Notes: generated by a model not told the origin, from the letters alone. Counted from the first letter of the stretch, positions 16,451 through 26,190 are shown. The stretch: 64,000 nt of DNA from Solibacillus merdavium (GCF_014836935.1 NZ_JACSPW010000013.1:1-64000), one strand, 5' to 3'. Numbers and translations: made by a program.

Positions 16451-17451
16451 TAGGAATAACAGGACTAGGAATGTACTTACCTGAAGGAAGAATGACTGGT
16501 GCTCAGATTGCAGTGAAAGCAAATATTCCAGTAGCGGTTGTTGAAAAGAAAATGGGTATTATTGAAAAAGTTGTAGCCGGACAGAATGATCATCCAGTCG
16601 AAATGAGTGTGAAAGCAGCAAAGGAAGCCCTCGCCGAAGCGCAAGTGGATGCCAAGGAGATTGATGTTGTGATCTATATTGGGGAAGAACATAAAGAGTA
16701 CCCTTTATGGACAGCTGCCATAAAAATTCAGGAAGAAATAGGTGCAGTAAATGCATGGGCTTTTGATGTGCAGCTTCGTTGTGGTACAGCGATTATGGCG
16801 ATGAAAGTGGCAAAAAGCTTAATGTTATCGGATGATTCCATCAAGACAGTGCTATTAGCTGGGGGGTACCGGAACCATGATTTCATCGATTATGAAAATG
16901 AGCGGACTCGCTTTATGTTCAATTTAGGTGCAGGTGCAGGTGCAATGATTTTGCAAAAAAATGCGGGCGGGCATGAAGTACTTGAAGCAGCCCTTATTAC
17001 AGACGGCTCATTTTCTGAGGATGTTGTGGTCCCGGTAGGCGGTACAAAGGAGCCGCTAACAATTGAGCATCTTCAAGCAGGGCGTTTTATATTGGATGTA
17101 CTTGATCCAGAAGGCATGAAGCTTCGGTTGGAACAAAAATCATTAAGCAATTTTTTAAAGGTAATTCGTCAATCATTGCAGAAAAGTGGATATAGTCAAG
17201 AAAATTTACATTACGTTGCGATGCTCCATATGAAAAAATCCGCACATGATTATGTATTAAAAGAGCTTGGTCTTTTAGAAGGGAATTCAATCTATTTGTC
17301 ACATTACGGTCATATTGGACAAATCGATCAAATTTTATCGCTTTGTCTTGCCCGAAAAGAAGGCAAGCTTCAGGAAGGTCAAATTGTTTCATTAGTTAGT
17401 GCAGGTATAGGCTATGCATGGGGTGCTATTACAGTAAAGTGGGGGGCTTAA
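16447..17451 (+). CDS. KAS III-like (thiolase-superfamily) enzyme
   Basis: A 334-residue thiolase-fold protein related to 3-oxoacyl-ACP synthase III. The nucleophile is C112 (LRCGTAIMA), at the same index as C112 of classical FabH. The second catalytic residue appears to be H261 (MLHMKKSAH). Where FabH has the Asn of the N-x-G-N motif, the sequence reads SHYGHIGQ, giving H289 and so a Cys-His-His set. Embedded in an importer/acyl-CoA operon, it is more likely a degradative or acyl-transfer thiolase-like enzyme than a fatty-acid initiator. The substrate is unknown. Confidence 0.75.
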   Translation: MIGITGLGMYLPEGRMTGAQIAVKANIPVAVVEKKMGIIEKVVAGQNDHPVEMSVKAAKEALAEAQVDAKEIDVVIYIGEEHKEYPLWTAAIKIQEEIGAVNAWAFDVQLRCGTAIMAMKVAKSLMLSDDSIKTVLLAGGYRNHDFIDYENERTRFMFNLGAGAGAMILQKNAGGHEVLEAALITDGSFSEDVVVPVGGTKEPLTIEHLQAGRFILDVLDPEGMKLRLEQKSLSNFLKVIRQSLQKSGYSQENLHYVAMLHMKKSAHDYVLKELGLLEGNSIYLSHYGHIGQIDQILSLCLARKEGKLQEGQIVSLVSAGIGYAWGAITVKWGA

Positions 17452-17452
17452 T

Positions 17453-18352
17453 ATGAATAAGCTGGACGTTTTGGCGAAAGTGGAATTATCAAATGGTGAA
17501 ACATTATCGTATCGTAAGCGTGAAGGTGGCGATGAACTGGTTTTATTAGTGCATGGCAATATGACAAGTTCAAAGCATTGGGATTTACTGATGGAATCAA
17601 TGGATGAACGATTCACAATTTATGCGGTGGATATGCGCGGCTTTGGGGGATCAACCTATAATGAACGGATTACGTCGATTAAAGATTTTAGTGATGATAT
17701 TAAGCTTTTTGTTGATGTAATCGGGTTGAAGGATTTTACAATCATTGGCTGGTCAACAGGTGGTAATGTAGCGATGCAGTTTTGTGCGGATTATCCGGAT
17801 TACAGTAAAAAGCTTGTGCTATTCGCATCTGGATCTACGCGTGGCTACCCGTTTTATAGTTCAAATGCAGATGGTACACCGGATTTTTCAAATCGATTAA
17901 CGACGATTGAACAAATCGAGCAAGATCCTGTCAAAACAATACCGATGCAGCAAATGTATGATACAAAAAATCGTGACGGTCTAAAGTTTGTTTGGAACAG
18001 TGCGATTTATACGCACAATCAACCGGATGAGGCACGCTATGAACAATATGTGGATGATATGCTAACACAGCGCAATTTGGCAGATGTGTACCATGCATTA
18101 AATACATTTAATATAAGTGCGGTCGATAATGAAGTGACTGAAAGCACAAACCAAGTGAAAGATATTCAAATACCGATATTCATTTTATACGGTGACCGTG
18201 ATTTTGTAGTGATTGAAGCAATGACAAATGAAATTATTGAAGATTTTGAGGGCCGTGCTCAAATCATGAAACTAGCAAACTGTGGACATTCACCTCTAGT
18301 TGATTGTTTAGGTGAAACAAAAGATGCAATTGAAACATTTATTTTATCGTAA
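17453..18352 (+). CDS. Alpha/beta hydrolase, PHB-depolymerase-like
   Basis: A 299-residue alpha/beta-hydrolase without a signal peptide, hence cytosolic. The oxyanion segment HGNMTSS follows strand 3; the nucleophile elbow is GWSTGG (S101), the acid lies in LYGDRDFV and the histidine in NCGHSPLVD. A GWSxG elbow is also known from the intracellular PHB depolymerase of Bacillus thuringiensis, so an oligoester or thioester substrate is plausible. It is separated by one base from the previous gene and clearly belongs to the same operon. Confidence 0.75.
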   Translation: MNKLDVLAKVELSNGETLSYRKREGGDELVLLVHGNMTSSKHWDLLMESMDERFTIYAVDMRGFGGSTYNERITSIKDFSDDIKLFVDVIGLKDFTIIGWSTGGNVAMQFCADYPDYSKKLVLFASGSTRGYPFYSSNADGTPDFSNRLTTIEQIEQDPVKTIPMQQMYDTKNRDGLKFVWNSAIYTHNQPDEARYEQYVDDMLTQRNLADVYHALNTFNISAVDNEVTESTNQVKDIQIPIFILYGDRDFVVIEAMTNEIIEDFEGRAQIMKLANCGHSPLVDCLGETKDAIETFILS

Positions 18353-18368
18353 AAGGGGTCGTGGAGAA

Positions 18369-19100
18369 ATGCGTTTAGAAAATAAAGTAGCAATCATTAC
18401 AGGCGGTGCCGGAGGAATTGGCTATGCAGCCGTAAAGCGTTTTTTGAAAGAAGGAGCAAAAGTGGCCGTTGTTGATTACGACAAAGAACAGGGAGAAAAA
18501 ATAGCAGCAGATTTAGGCGAAAACGTTGCCTTTTTTGCAGTAGATGTTTCCAAACTGACTGAAGTTAAGCAAATGGTTGAACAAGTTGTTGCTCATTTTG
18601 GCAAAATCGATATCTTGGTAAATAATGCGGGTATTACGCGTGATGCAACGCTTGTAAAGATGAGTGAAGAGGATTTTGAAAAAGTGATTCAAATTAATCT
18701 AAACGGGGTTTATTACTGCACACAGTCGGTAGCTCCGCATATGATTGCACAAGGGTCAGGCAAAATTATCAGTACTTCATCAGTAAGTGGGGTTTACGGT
18801 AATTTTGGTCAAACAAACTATGCTGCAACTAAAGCAGCGATTATCGGTATGACGAAAACGTGGGCAAAGGAGCTTGGACGCAAAGGAATCAACGTAAATG
18901 CTGTAGCTCCTGGATTTACAGCGACGCCTATGGTAGAAAAAATGCCGGAAAAGGTATTACAGCAAATGCAAGGTATTACAAGCCTGCAGCGTTTAGGAAA
19001 ACCAGAAGATATCGCAAATGCGTATTTATTTTTAGCTTCGGATGAGGCAAGTTATATTACAGGTCATGTTCTTCAAGTTGATGGCGGTATTATGATGTAG
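18369..19100 (+). CDS. FabG/PhaB-like short-chain dehydrogenase
   Basis: A 243-residue classical SDR. The cofactor motif is TGGAGGIG, followed by NNAG, a catalytic serine in STSSVSG and the YAATK catalytic Tyr/Lys pair; the C-terminus VDGGIMM is typical of 3-oxoacyl-ACP/acetoacetyl-CoA reductases. It should interconvert 3-oxoacyl and 3-hydroxyacyl thioesters with NAD(P)H. The start is ATG 18369, behind a GTGGAG site; the frame is open upstream, but that part overlaps the hydrolase gene. Confidence 0.85.
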   Translation: MRLENKVAIITGGAGGIGYAAVKRFLKEGAKVAVVDYDKEQGEKIAADLGENVAFFAVDVSKLTEVKQMVEQVVAHFGKIDILVNNAGITRDATLVKMSEEDFEKVIQINLNGVYYCTQSVAPHMIAQGSGKIISTSSVSGVYGNFGQTNYAATKAAIIGMTKTWAKELGRKGINVNAVAPGFTATPMVEKMPEKVLQQMQGITSLQRLGKPEDIANAYLFLASDEASYITGHVLQVDGGIMM

Positions 19101-19115
19101 AAGGTGGGATGGCTT

Positions 19116-20606
19116 ATGCAACAGCTAGATTTTTGGATTGCAAAACGAGCGTCCCAAACACCCGATAAAACAGCTTTAATTCAAATTGAAACGGGTGAAG
19201 CGTGGACGTATAAAGAGCTGATGCAGCATGCAGGCTGGTGGAGCAATATATTTTCCAAACAGCAGTTGCAGCAGGGGGATCGGGTAGCAACATTAATGGA
19301 AAATTCAATCGAAAGCTTTGCTATTTTAATTGCTTGCCGATTAAACGAATTAATCTATGTACCATTAAATACAAAGTTATCTATATCAGAATTACAGGCG
19401 GTTTTATCCGATTGCACGCCGGCTTTATTCATTGCTGATAATGCACATAGTGACCGCGCAGAACTGCTTTCGCCAGCCAAGCTCCTAACATGCGGTAGCT
19501 CGGAGTTAGTTGAGCCTCCTACATACAGCTGGCATGATGATCCGCAGCTACCGTGGATGATAATTTATACCGGAGGAACAACAGGAAAACCAAAAGGTGT
19601 TGTACTCTCGTATGAAGCGGTTACTGTGAATGCGATGAATACTGTCATTAGTTGGGGGTTAAATGACAAAGATTGTACATTAAATTATATGCCTCTTTTT
19701 CATACTGGCGGCATTAATGCACTTGCATTACCCATTCTTCTGGCAGGTGGAATGGTAATAATCGGTCAAAAATTTGATCCGGAAAAAGCGGTTCGTGCGG
19801 TGGATGAATATAAAACAACCCTCTCGTTATTTGTGCCGACAATGTATCAGCTTATGATTGAAACCGAATACTTTAAGAAATCCGATTTTCCTACAGTGAG
19901 AGTATTTTTATCGGGAGGGGCACCTTGTCCAAAACCAATTTATGAATGCTTTCAAAGGAAAGGGCTGTTATTTAAAGAGGGATACGGTTTAACGGAAGCA
20001 GGACCGAATAACTTTTTCATTGATGCAGAAGTTGCAATGAAGAAAAAGGGAGCCATCGGAAAAAGTATGCTTTTCAATGAAGTGAAAATTATAGATAAGG
20101 AAGGAAAGCGATGCGCGCTAGGTAAAGTTGGCGAACTATATTTAAAAGGCAGTCATGTTTTTAAACATTACTGGAATGATAAAGAAGCAACGGCTAATAC
20201 TTTTGATGAGGGCTGGTTAAAAACAGGGGATTTGGCGAAAATTGATAAAGACGGCGATTATTATATCGTAGGTCGGAAAAAAGAAATGATTATATCGGGG
20301 GGGGAAAATGTTTACCCCCAGGAAGTCGAACAATGCCTAATCGCCCATGAAGCAGTACAGGAGGTATCAGTTATTGGTGTTCCGAATGAAAAGTGGGGCG
20401 AATGTGTTGTGGCATTTATAATTGTGGAAAATCCTTCAGAACAGCTTCAACACCAACTTTTCCAGTATTGTAAAGAACAACTGGCTAATTACAAAGTCCC
20501 GAAGCAAATTCATTTTCTGCAGGAATTACCGAAAACAGCCGTCGGGAAAATCGACAAAAAGCAGCTCATCGAATATATATTAATAAAAAAACAAAATATT
20601 GTATAA
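19116..20606 (+). CDS. Acyl-CoA synthetase (AMP-binding)
   Basis: A 496-residue ANL-family ligase with the P-loop YTGGTTGKPKGV, A5 motif EGYGLTEAGP, A7/A8 TGDLAKIDKDGDYYIVGRKKEMIISGGENVYP, and a C-terminal catalytic lysine in KTAVGKIDKKQL. It activates a carboxylic acid to its CoA thioester via an acyl-adenylate. As the last gene of the importer operon it likely primes the imported acid for the reductase and thiolase-like enzyme. ATG 19116 is preceded by AAGGTGG at the right distance. Confidence 0.9.
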   Translation: MQQLDFWIAKRASQTPDKTALIQIETGEAWTYKELMQHAGWWSNIFSKQQLQQGDRVATLMENSIESFAILIACRLNELIYVPLNTKLSISELQAVLSDCTPALFIADNAHSDRAELLSPAKLLTCGSSELVEPPTYSWHDDPQLPWMIIYTGGTTGKPKGVVLSYEAVTVNAMNTVISWGLNDKDCTLNYMPLFHTGGINALALPILLAGGMVIIGQKFDPEKAVRAVDEYKTTLSLFVPTMYQLMIETEYFKKSDFPTVRVFLSGGAPCPKPIYECFQRKGLLFKEGYGLTEAGPNNFFIDAEVAMKKKGAIGKSMLFNEVKIIDKEGKRCALGKVGELYLKGSHVFKHYWNDKEATANTFDEGWLKTGDLAKIDKDGDYYIVGRKKEMIISGGENVYPQEVEQCLIAHEAVQEVSVIGVPNEKWGECVVAFIIVENPSEQLQHQLFQYCKEQLANYKVPKQIHFLQELPKTAVGKIDKKQLIEYILIKKQNIV

Positions 20607-20620
20607 ACTAACTAAATACA

Positions 20621-20678
20621 AGATATTACAAAGACCGGAATGCTGTTAATTCAACATTTCGGTCTTTGTAATATCTTC
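20621..20678. terminator. Long symmetric hairpin terminator
   Basis: AGATATTACAAAGACCG pairs with CGGTCTTTGTAATATCT over 17 bp. It closes the ABC/acyl-CoA operon. Confidence 0.8.
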
Positions 20679-20764
20679 CGAACTAAAGGATAAATTCATT
20701 TGAGTTTATATAGAGTTCATATAGTTGTTTTACAATGCAGAAGTGTGAAAAAAGGAGGAATACA

Positions 20765-22867
20765 ATGAACAAGCTATTAAGGCCAATAACAGATTGGGTA
20801 TCAACGAAACGCGGAGCATGGATTACGCTTATTGTATGGCTTGTGCTAATGATTGGTTTAAGCGCCGGTCCAATGCTAAGTGAATACAAAGTATCAAACT
20901 TCCAATCGCTGCCGGATGATGCACAGTCGATTATCGCTGAAAATAAATTAAGCGAGTACTTCCCGAACGATGAAGGTACCCCAGGTATACTAGTTTTCCA
21001 TAATGAAGATGGGGAAATTAATGTAGACAGTGTAAAAGAGATTTTAAATGCAATGATTACGGAAAATATTGAAGGTATCGATCAAATTATCGACATCTCG
21101 CAATTACCGCCGCAAGCTTTAGCAGGTTTCACGTCTGAAGACAAAACGACAATGATCGTGCCAATGACGTTGGAAAAAGGTCTTGGTAATGCTGATTATG
21201 CGGAAATTAACGATTTTGCATCTGAAATTGGGAATGAAGCAGCTGAAAAAACTGGAGATACACAGTTTTATATTACAGGTCCTGCGGGGATTGCTGGAGA
21301 TACAGTAAAGCTGTTTGAGCAAGCAGACTTACAATTGTTATTCGCGACAATCGGAATTATTTTAGTTTTATTAATTATTATTTATCGTTCACCGCTATTA
21401 GCAATTATTCCATTACTTGCAACGGTGATTGTTTATCAAGTAGTAAATCAGTCGGTTGCTTTAATGGGTGCAGCTGGTCTAGAAATTAATAATTCAACAA
21501 CATCGATTATGAGTATTTTATTATTTGCAGCTGTAATCGATTATTCGTTATTCGTATTCTCACGTTACCGTGAAGAATTAAATCATTATGAAGATAAATA
21601 TGAAGCAATGAAATACGCAATGCGTGCAACTGGTGAGCCGGTATTCTTTGCAGGTGGAACAGTGCTTGCAGCTATGCTTGTTTTATTCTTCGCGGACTTC
21701 CGTGACTATCAAAACTTCGCACCAATTTTTGGTACGGCTGTATTTGTGATCATGATTGGATCGATTACATTAGTGCCAGCGTTATTTGCGTTATTTGGAC
21801 GTAAAGCATTCTGGCCAAAAGTTCCGAAATACGGTCAAGCAAAAGAAGTAAAACATGGTATTTGGGGACCGATTGCAAAGTTTGTTGTAAACAAACCTTA
21901 CCTATCAGGTGGATTAGTATTAATCTTCATGTTAATTACTTCGTTTAACGTACTCAACTTAGAATATGAGTATGATACGGTAAAATCATTCCCGGAAGAA
22001 TTGCCGTCACGTGTTGGTTATGAAATTGTTGAGTCGCGCTTTGATAAAGGGGAACTTGCACCGACTTCACTATTCGTTGAAAGCGAGCAACCATTAACAG
22101 AGGAACAAAAACAAGCTTTAACTGAAGCGTTATCAACAGAAGAAAATATTGCATCTGTTCGTACATCTGCTGTATCAGATGATGAAACTAAAATGAAATT
22201 ATCGATGGCATTTGATGTAAGTCCATATTCACCAGAAGCGATTGAAAAGCTTGAAGATATGCGTGAAAACAGCGCAGATTATTTAGCTGCAGCTGGTATT
22301 AATGGGGAATTACTTTTTGCGGGTACGACAGCAAAATTAGTAGATGAGCGAAATGTGAATAACGATGACATCATTAAAATTGTTGTTTTAGAAACAATCT
22401 TAATTTTAGTTCTGTTATTCGTATTAACGAAATCTTGGAGAATGCCGATTTATATGATGGCAACAATTTTAGTGTCTTATTTATCGGCACTAGGACTAGG
22501 TATATTCTTAGTTGATGCATTATTTGGATATGATGCCATCAGTACACGAGTACCAGTGTATGCCTTCATATTCTTAGTAGCTTTAGGAATCGACTACAAT
22601 ATTATTTTAGTATCCCGATTCCTTGAAGAGCGCAAACGTATGAATGTGAAAGAGGCGCTTGAAATTGCAATCCGTAATACGGGTGGCGTAATTTCATCAG
22701 CAGGTATTATTTTAGCAGCAACTTTTGCGGCATTAATGACAATGCCGATTGCCGATTTGTTCGTCTTTGGCTTTATCGTATCTGTAGGGATTATTATTGA
22801 TACATTCCTAGTACGTGGTATGCTATTACCAATGCTGATCTTAACGTTTGAAAAAGACAAAAAGTAA
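20765..22867 (+). CDS. MMPL/RND-family membrane transporter
   Basis: A 700-residue, 12-TM MmpL-type protein made of two homologous halves. Each half has one helix, a large extracellular loop and five helices. The transmembrane signature is VIDYSLFVFSRYREE in the first half and GIDYNIILVSRFLEE in the second, with the paired Asp-Tyr used for proton relay. The start is ATG 20765 behind AAAGGAGG. Such proteins export lipids, siderophores or drugs; the substrate is unknown. A two-component system follows directly. Confidence 0.9.
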   Translation: MNKLLRPITDWVSTKRGAWITLIVWLVLMIGLSAGPMLSEYKVSNFQSLPDDAQSIIAENKLSEYFPNDEGTPGILVFHNEDGEINVDSVKEILNAMITENIEGIDQIIDISQLPPQALAGFTSEDKTTMIVPMTLEKGLGNADYAEINDFASEIGNEAAEKTGDTQFYITGPAGIAGDTVKLFEQADLQLLFATIGIILVLLIIIYRSPLLAIIPLLATVIVYQVVNQSVALMGAAGLEINNSTTSIMSILLFAAVIDYSLFVFSRYREELNHYEDKYEAMKYAMRATGEPVFFAGGTVLAAMLVLFFADFRDYQNFAPIFGTAVFVIMIGSITLVPALFALFGRKAFWPKVPKYGQAKEVKHGIWGPIAKFVVNKPYLSGGLVLIFMLITSFNVLNLEYEYDTVKSFPEELPSRVGYEIVESRFDKGELAPTSLFVESEQPLTEEQKQALTEALSTEENIASVRTSAVSDDETKMKLSMAFDVSPYSPEAIEKLEDMRENSADYLAAAGINGELLFAGTTAKLVDERNVNNDDIIKIVVLETILILVLLFVLTKSWRMPIYMMATILVSYLSALGLGIFLVDALFGYDAISTRVPVYAFIFLVALGIDYNIILVSRFLEERKRMNVKEALEIAIRNTGGVISSAGIILAATFAALMTMPIADLFVFGFIVSVGIIIDTFLVRGMLLPMLILTFEKDKK

Positions 22868-22881
22868 GGCGTAATAGATAA

Positions 22882-22918
22882 AAGGGAGGCATCGAGTAAT
22901 TCGGTGTCTCTTTTTAGT
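22882..22918 (+). terminator. Intrinsic terminator
   Basis: GAGGCATCGA pairs with TCGGTGTCTC, followed by TTTTTA. Confidence 0.85.
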
Positions 22919-22938
22919 ATAAGAAGGCGGTGTAATTA

Positions 22939-23607
22939 ATGCGGATTTTAGTTGTAGATGATGATGGATTTATACGGAAATTAATTGGTATTCATCTGAA
23001 AAAAGAAGGCTACGAAGCATTATTTGCGAGTAATGGCTTAGAGGCATTGACTATTTTACAGCAGGAATTAGTGGATTTGGCGATTGTAGATGTGATGATG
23101 CCGAAAATGGATGGCATTTCTTTGACGAAGCGCTTAACTGAAGTTGGTGTTCCGGTATTAATGTTAACCGCTAAGACAACGCTGGAAGATAAGGAAAAAG
23201 GTTTTTTGGCAGGTGCGGATGATTATATGGTAAAGCCATTTGAACCGAAAGAACTTTTATTTAGAGTGCGTGCAATTTTACGGCGTTTTCAAAAACTTGA
23301 ACGTAGTCAAACAAAAATTTCTAATATGCTAATTGACCGCCAGACATTTGAAGTTAAAGTAGGGGAGCAAGTATTATTATTACCTTTAAAGGAATTTGAA
23401 CTGCTAAGCATTTTAACTACGAGGCCGGAAGTGGTGTTTACGCGTGACCAGCTTATGGAGCAAGTATGGGGCTATGATTATGATGGGGATGACTTCACGC
23501 TGACAACCCATATTAAACGTTTACGAAGTCGATTGGAAGAAGTAAATGCACACGTAAAAATTCAAACAGTACGAGGCATTGGCTATAAAATAGAGGAATT
23601 AAAATGA
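22939..23607 (+). CDS. OmpR-family response regulator
   Basis: 222 residues. The receiver domain has acidic residues in VVDDDG, phospho-acceptor D51 (IVDVMMP), the T/K switch residues in MLTAKTT and MVKPFEP. A winged-helix DNA-binding domain runs from about 125 to the end (LPLKEFELLSIL...VRGIGYKIEEL). It overlaps the kinase gene by four bases (ATGA), so the two are co-translated. The target is unknown; the upstream MMPL exporter is a natural candidate, as similar systems often control adjacent exporters. Confidence 0.9.
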   Translation: MRILVVDDDGFIRKLIGIHLKKEGYEALFASNGLEALTILQQELVDLAIVDVMMPKMDGISLTKRLTEVGVPVLMLTAKTTLEDKEKGFLAGADDYMVKPFEPKELLFRVRAILRRFQKLERSQTKISNMLIDRQTFEVKVGEQVLLLPLKEFELLSILTTRPEVVFTRDQLMEQVWGYDYDGDDFTLTTHIKRLRSRLEEVNAHVKIQTVRGIGYKIEELK

Positions 23608-24974
23608 AAACATTGTATAAGCAATATATTGTTGTAACTTTGGCCGTAATTGTTGTAAGTATTACTATGTCTATGTTGTTGATTGGTCAAATTTATCAAT
23701 CACAAATTCGGCCGAATACGGATGCTAAAAATTATGAGGTAGCACAGGAAGTAAAAAATATTGTAACGACGATGCCGAGTGAAAGCTATGAAGCCTATTT
23801 TGAAGCGGTTGCCAAGCTTGGCTATCAAATTGCAGTGGTTGATCAGTCGGGAAGTGTGTCAATATACGGAAATAATTTCAACAAGGTCGAATTAAACGAT
23901 AACATGCTGAATATTATTGGTTCTGATAATGTATATCACGGAATTCAGGAGTATAAAGGATCTTCTTTATTTATGGATCATTTTGCGAATGATATTCAAA
24001 ATACAGTTGGGTTGGCCTTTAGCCTTAATAATGAAAATTATGCATTTTTCATTCGGCCAGCTAACGCAACGCTCTTTTCTGAAATGCATTTATTACTCGT
24101 CAGTTTTATTATTATTACTGCAGTTGTAATTCTTTTGACAATGATTTTACTCGCACGCCAGCTTGTAAGACCGTTAAAACAACTGCAAGAAGCAACCGAG
24201 CAAATTGCACAGGAAGACTATGATATTCATTTGGAAATTGATCGGAACGATGAACTCGGCCAACTTGCAACACAGTTTCAAAAGATGGCAAATCGTTTAG
24301 CGGAAAACGATCAGATTAAGAAGGATTTTATAAACAATGTATCGCATGATTTTCAATCGCCGTTACTTAATATTCAAGGGTACGCAAATGTCTTGAAAGA
24401 TGCGGAGAATACTGAAGAAGAACGTGTGCAGTATTTAGAAATAATTGAGCAGGAAACGAAGCGTCTTTCAGCATTGACAAAGCAGTTGCTGCTGTTGAGC
24501 TCATTGGATCAGAAAAACCTGCCGATTGAAAAAAAGCGTTATTCGTTGGAAAAACAATTAAAGGAACGTCTGTTTTCAAAACGCTGGAAGCTGGATGATA
24601 AGCAGATGGAGCTTGTATATGAGCTGGAACCAATTGAAGTATTTGCTGATGAGCAATTATTTGAGCAAGTGTGGGATAACTTATTGTCAAATGCAATTCG
24701 ATATAGTGAAGATAAGGGGAAAATTATTGTAACCTGCAGTAAAAAAGACGATGCCATAATCGTTGTTATACAGGATTACGGCATTGGAATTCCTGAGGAA
24801 GCACTGGAAAAGGTAAAGGAACGTTTTTACCGCGTTGACCCATCGCGCTCAAGCCAAAGCAGTGGTCTTGGTTTGGCAATTGTCACGGAAATTGTAAAAC
24901 GTCATGAAGGGCAATTTAATATAGAGAGCAAGCTAGGGAAGGGAACAAAAGTAGAAATAATACTTCCTAATTAG
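23604..24974 (+). CDS. Sensor histidine kinase with SHDFQSPL phospho-box
   Basis: 456 residues: TM1 (about 8-30), an extracellular sensor of about 125 residues, TM2 (160-183), HAMP (184-236), a HisKA box VSHDFQSPLLNIQGY with H248, and an HATPase domain with N-box NLLSNAIRYS, G1 DYGIGIPEE and G2 SGLGLAIV. The box reads DFQSPL instead of the common ELRTPL, a variant known in a Firmicutes subgroup. Cognate partner of the regulator immediately upstream. Confidence 0.9.
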   Translation: MKTLYKQYIVVTLAVIVVSITMSMLLIGQIYQSQIRPNTDAKNYEVAQEVKNIVTTMPSESYEAYFEAVAKLGYQIAVVDQSGSVSIYGNNFNKVELNDNMLNIIGSDNVYHGIQEYKGSSLFMDHFANDIQNTVGLAFSLNNENYAFFIRPANATLFSEMHLLLVSFIIITAVVILLTMILLARQLVRPLKQLQEATEQIAQEDYDIHLEIDRNDELGQLATQFQKMANRLAENDQIKKDFINNVSHDFQSPLLNIQGYANVLKDAENTEEERVQYLEIIEQETKRLSALTKQLLLLSSLDQKNLPIEKKRYSLEKQLKERLFSKRWKLDDKQMELVYELEPIEVFADEQLFEQVWDNLLSNAIRYSEDKGKIIVTCSKKDDAIIVVIQDYGIGIPEEALEKVKERFYRVDPSRSSQSSGLGLAIVTEIVKRHEGQFNIESKLGKGTKVEIILPN

Positions 24975-24981
24975 CTGGTAT

Positions 24982-25027
24982 AGAAGGTATGTTAAAGGAA
25001 AAAATTTTAGCATACCTTCTTTTTCTT
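24982..25027 (+). terminator. Intrinsic terminator after the two-component operon
   Basis: AAGGTATGTTAAA pairs with TTTTAGCATACCTT, followed by a T-rich stretch. It abuts the convergent sugar kinase gene. Confidence 0.85.
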
Positions 25028-25968
25028 TATTTTTGTAAGTCTTCTAATGCTAAAAGTGCATCAATTGCACCGACTTTTTCACAAACTTTTGAAGCGACAA
25101 AGTTGGCAAATCCAATAATGTTCACCCACTCATTAAAAGAAAGGTTCATTTCATCACGTTTACTCAGCTCATATAAAACGGCACCAACAAAAGCATCGCC
25201 AGCCCCTGTTGAATCGATACAGTTTACTGGATTTGCCGGTACAGTTGTTATTTTTCCGTTTTGTACGAGGAGTGTCCCGTCAGCTCCTTGTGTAATGGCA
25301 ATTGTTTTGTCGGTAAACTGATTCAGCCATTCAATTGCTTGTTCAAAGCTCTCTGCCCGGGACAATAACATTAATTCTTCATTACTCATTTTAATGAAGT
25401 AAGCTGCTTCGATAAACGGTTCGCATTTTTGAATAAACTGTTCAGTATCGTGTTTCCATAAGTCAGCACGGTAATTTGGATCGAATGAAATAAAATGATT
25501 TTGTAATAATAAAGTTTGCATTAACTGTTCGTAAGTTCTGCTAAAGGGTTCACTTAATAGAGCTGTTGCTGAACCGAAATGGATCATATCAATGGACATT
25601 AAATGTTGGAGATTGAGGTCTTCAATGCGAAGCAACTCATCAGCGCCTCGGTTAAAGATAAAATCCCGTTCGCCATCCGCCTGTCTGGATACGAAAGCTA
25701 AAGTAGTGGATGTAGTTGAATCAAATATAAGCTGGTCTGTATGAACACCTGCATGCTCTAAAGTTTGTTTCAGAAAGTGACCAAATGCATCGTCACCAAC
25801 TTTTCCGCAAAAATACGCCTGTCCCCCGAGCTTGGCAATAGCAGTTGCGACATTAGCTGGAGCTCCGCCTGCTTGTTTTTCAAATGTAGTTGCTTCTATT
25901 ATTGATTGCTCGGTTTGAGTTGTAAAAAAGTCGATTAATAGCTCGCCAATACATAAAATTTTCTTCAT
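25027..25968 (-). CDS. PfkB-family carbohydrate kinase (fructokinase-like)
   Basis: A 313-residue ribokinase-family sugar kinase. The glycine-rich N-terminal signature is GGAPANVATAIAKLGG (34-49) and the second PfkB signature DSTGAGDAFVGAV carries the catalytic base D258. The order and length fit fructokinases, though other sugar or nucleoside substrates are possible. A TTGATA-N17-TTATAA promoter lies at about 25995-26025 on the minus strand and GGAGG precedes the ATG. No transporter or sugar regulator is adjacent. Confidence 0.85.
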   Translation of the reverse strand: MKKILCIGELLIDFFTTQTEQSIIEATTFEKQAGGAPANVATAIAKLGGQAYFCGKVGDDAFGHFLKQTLEHAGVHTDQLIFDSTTSTTLAFVSRQADGERDFIFNRGADELLRIEDLNLQHLMSIDMIHFGSATALLSEPFSRTYEQLMQTLLLQNHFISFDPNYRADLWKHDTEQFIQKCEPFIEAAYFIKMSNEELMLLSRAESFEQAIEWLNQFTDKTIAITQGADGTLLVQNGKITTVPANPVNCIDSTGAGDAFVGAVLYELSKRDEMNLSFNEWVNIIGFANFVASKVCEKVGAIDALLALEDLQK

Positions 25969-26062
25969 ATCGGTTCCTCCAAAATGATGTCATTTTATAA
26001 ATTTTGTCATAGATGAATATCAATTGTAAATATTTACCCTATTTCATGTTAAGAAAACAAAA

Positions 26063-26093
26063 AAGCATATTCGCATTAAATGAGAATATGCTT
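26063..26093 (-). terminator. Orphan terminator-like hairpin upstream of the sugar kinase
   Basis: AAGCATATTC pairs with GAATATGCTT; on the minus strand a run of six T follows. No minus-strand gene lies directly upstream and the kinase promoter seems to be downstream of it, so it may insulate against antisense transcription. Confidence 0.45.
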
Positions 26094-26190
26094 GATGTGA
26101 CCTATTTGCTGACGGCTTTTTATTATTTAAGATATATTAGTGACAATAATTTCCATTTGTATTATGATTACTGTGAATGGAGGTATAGTT

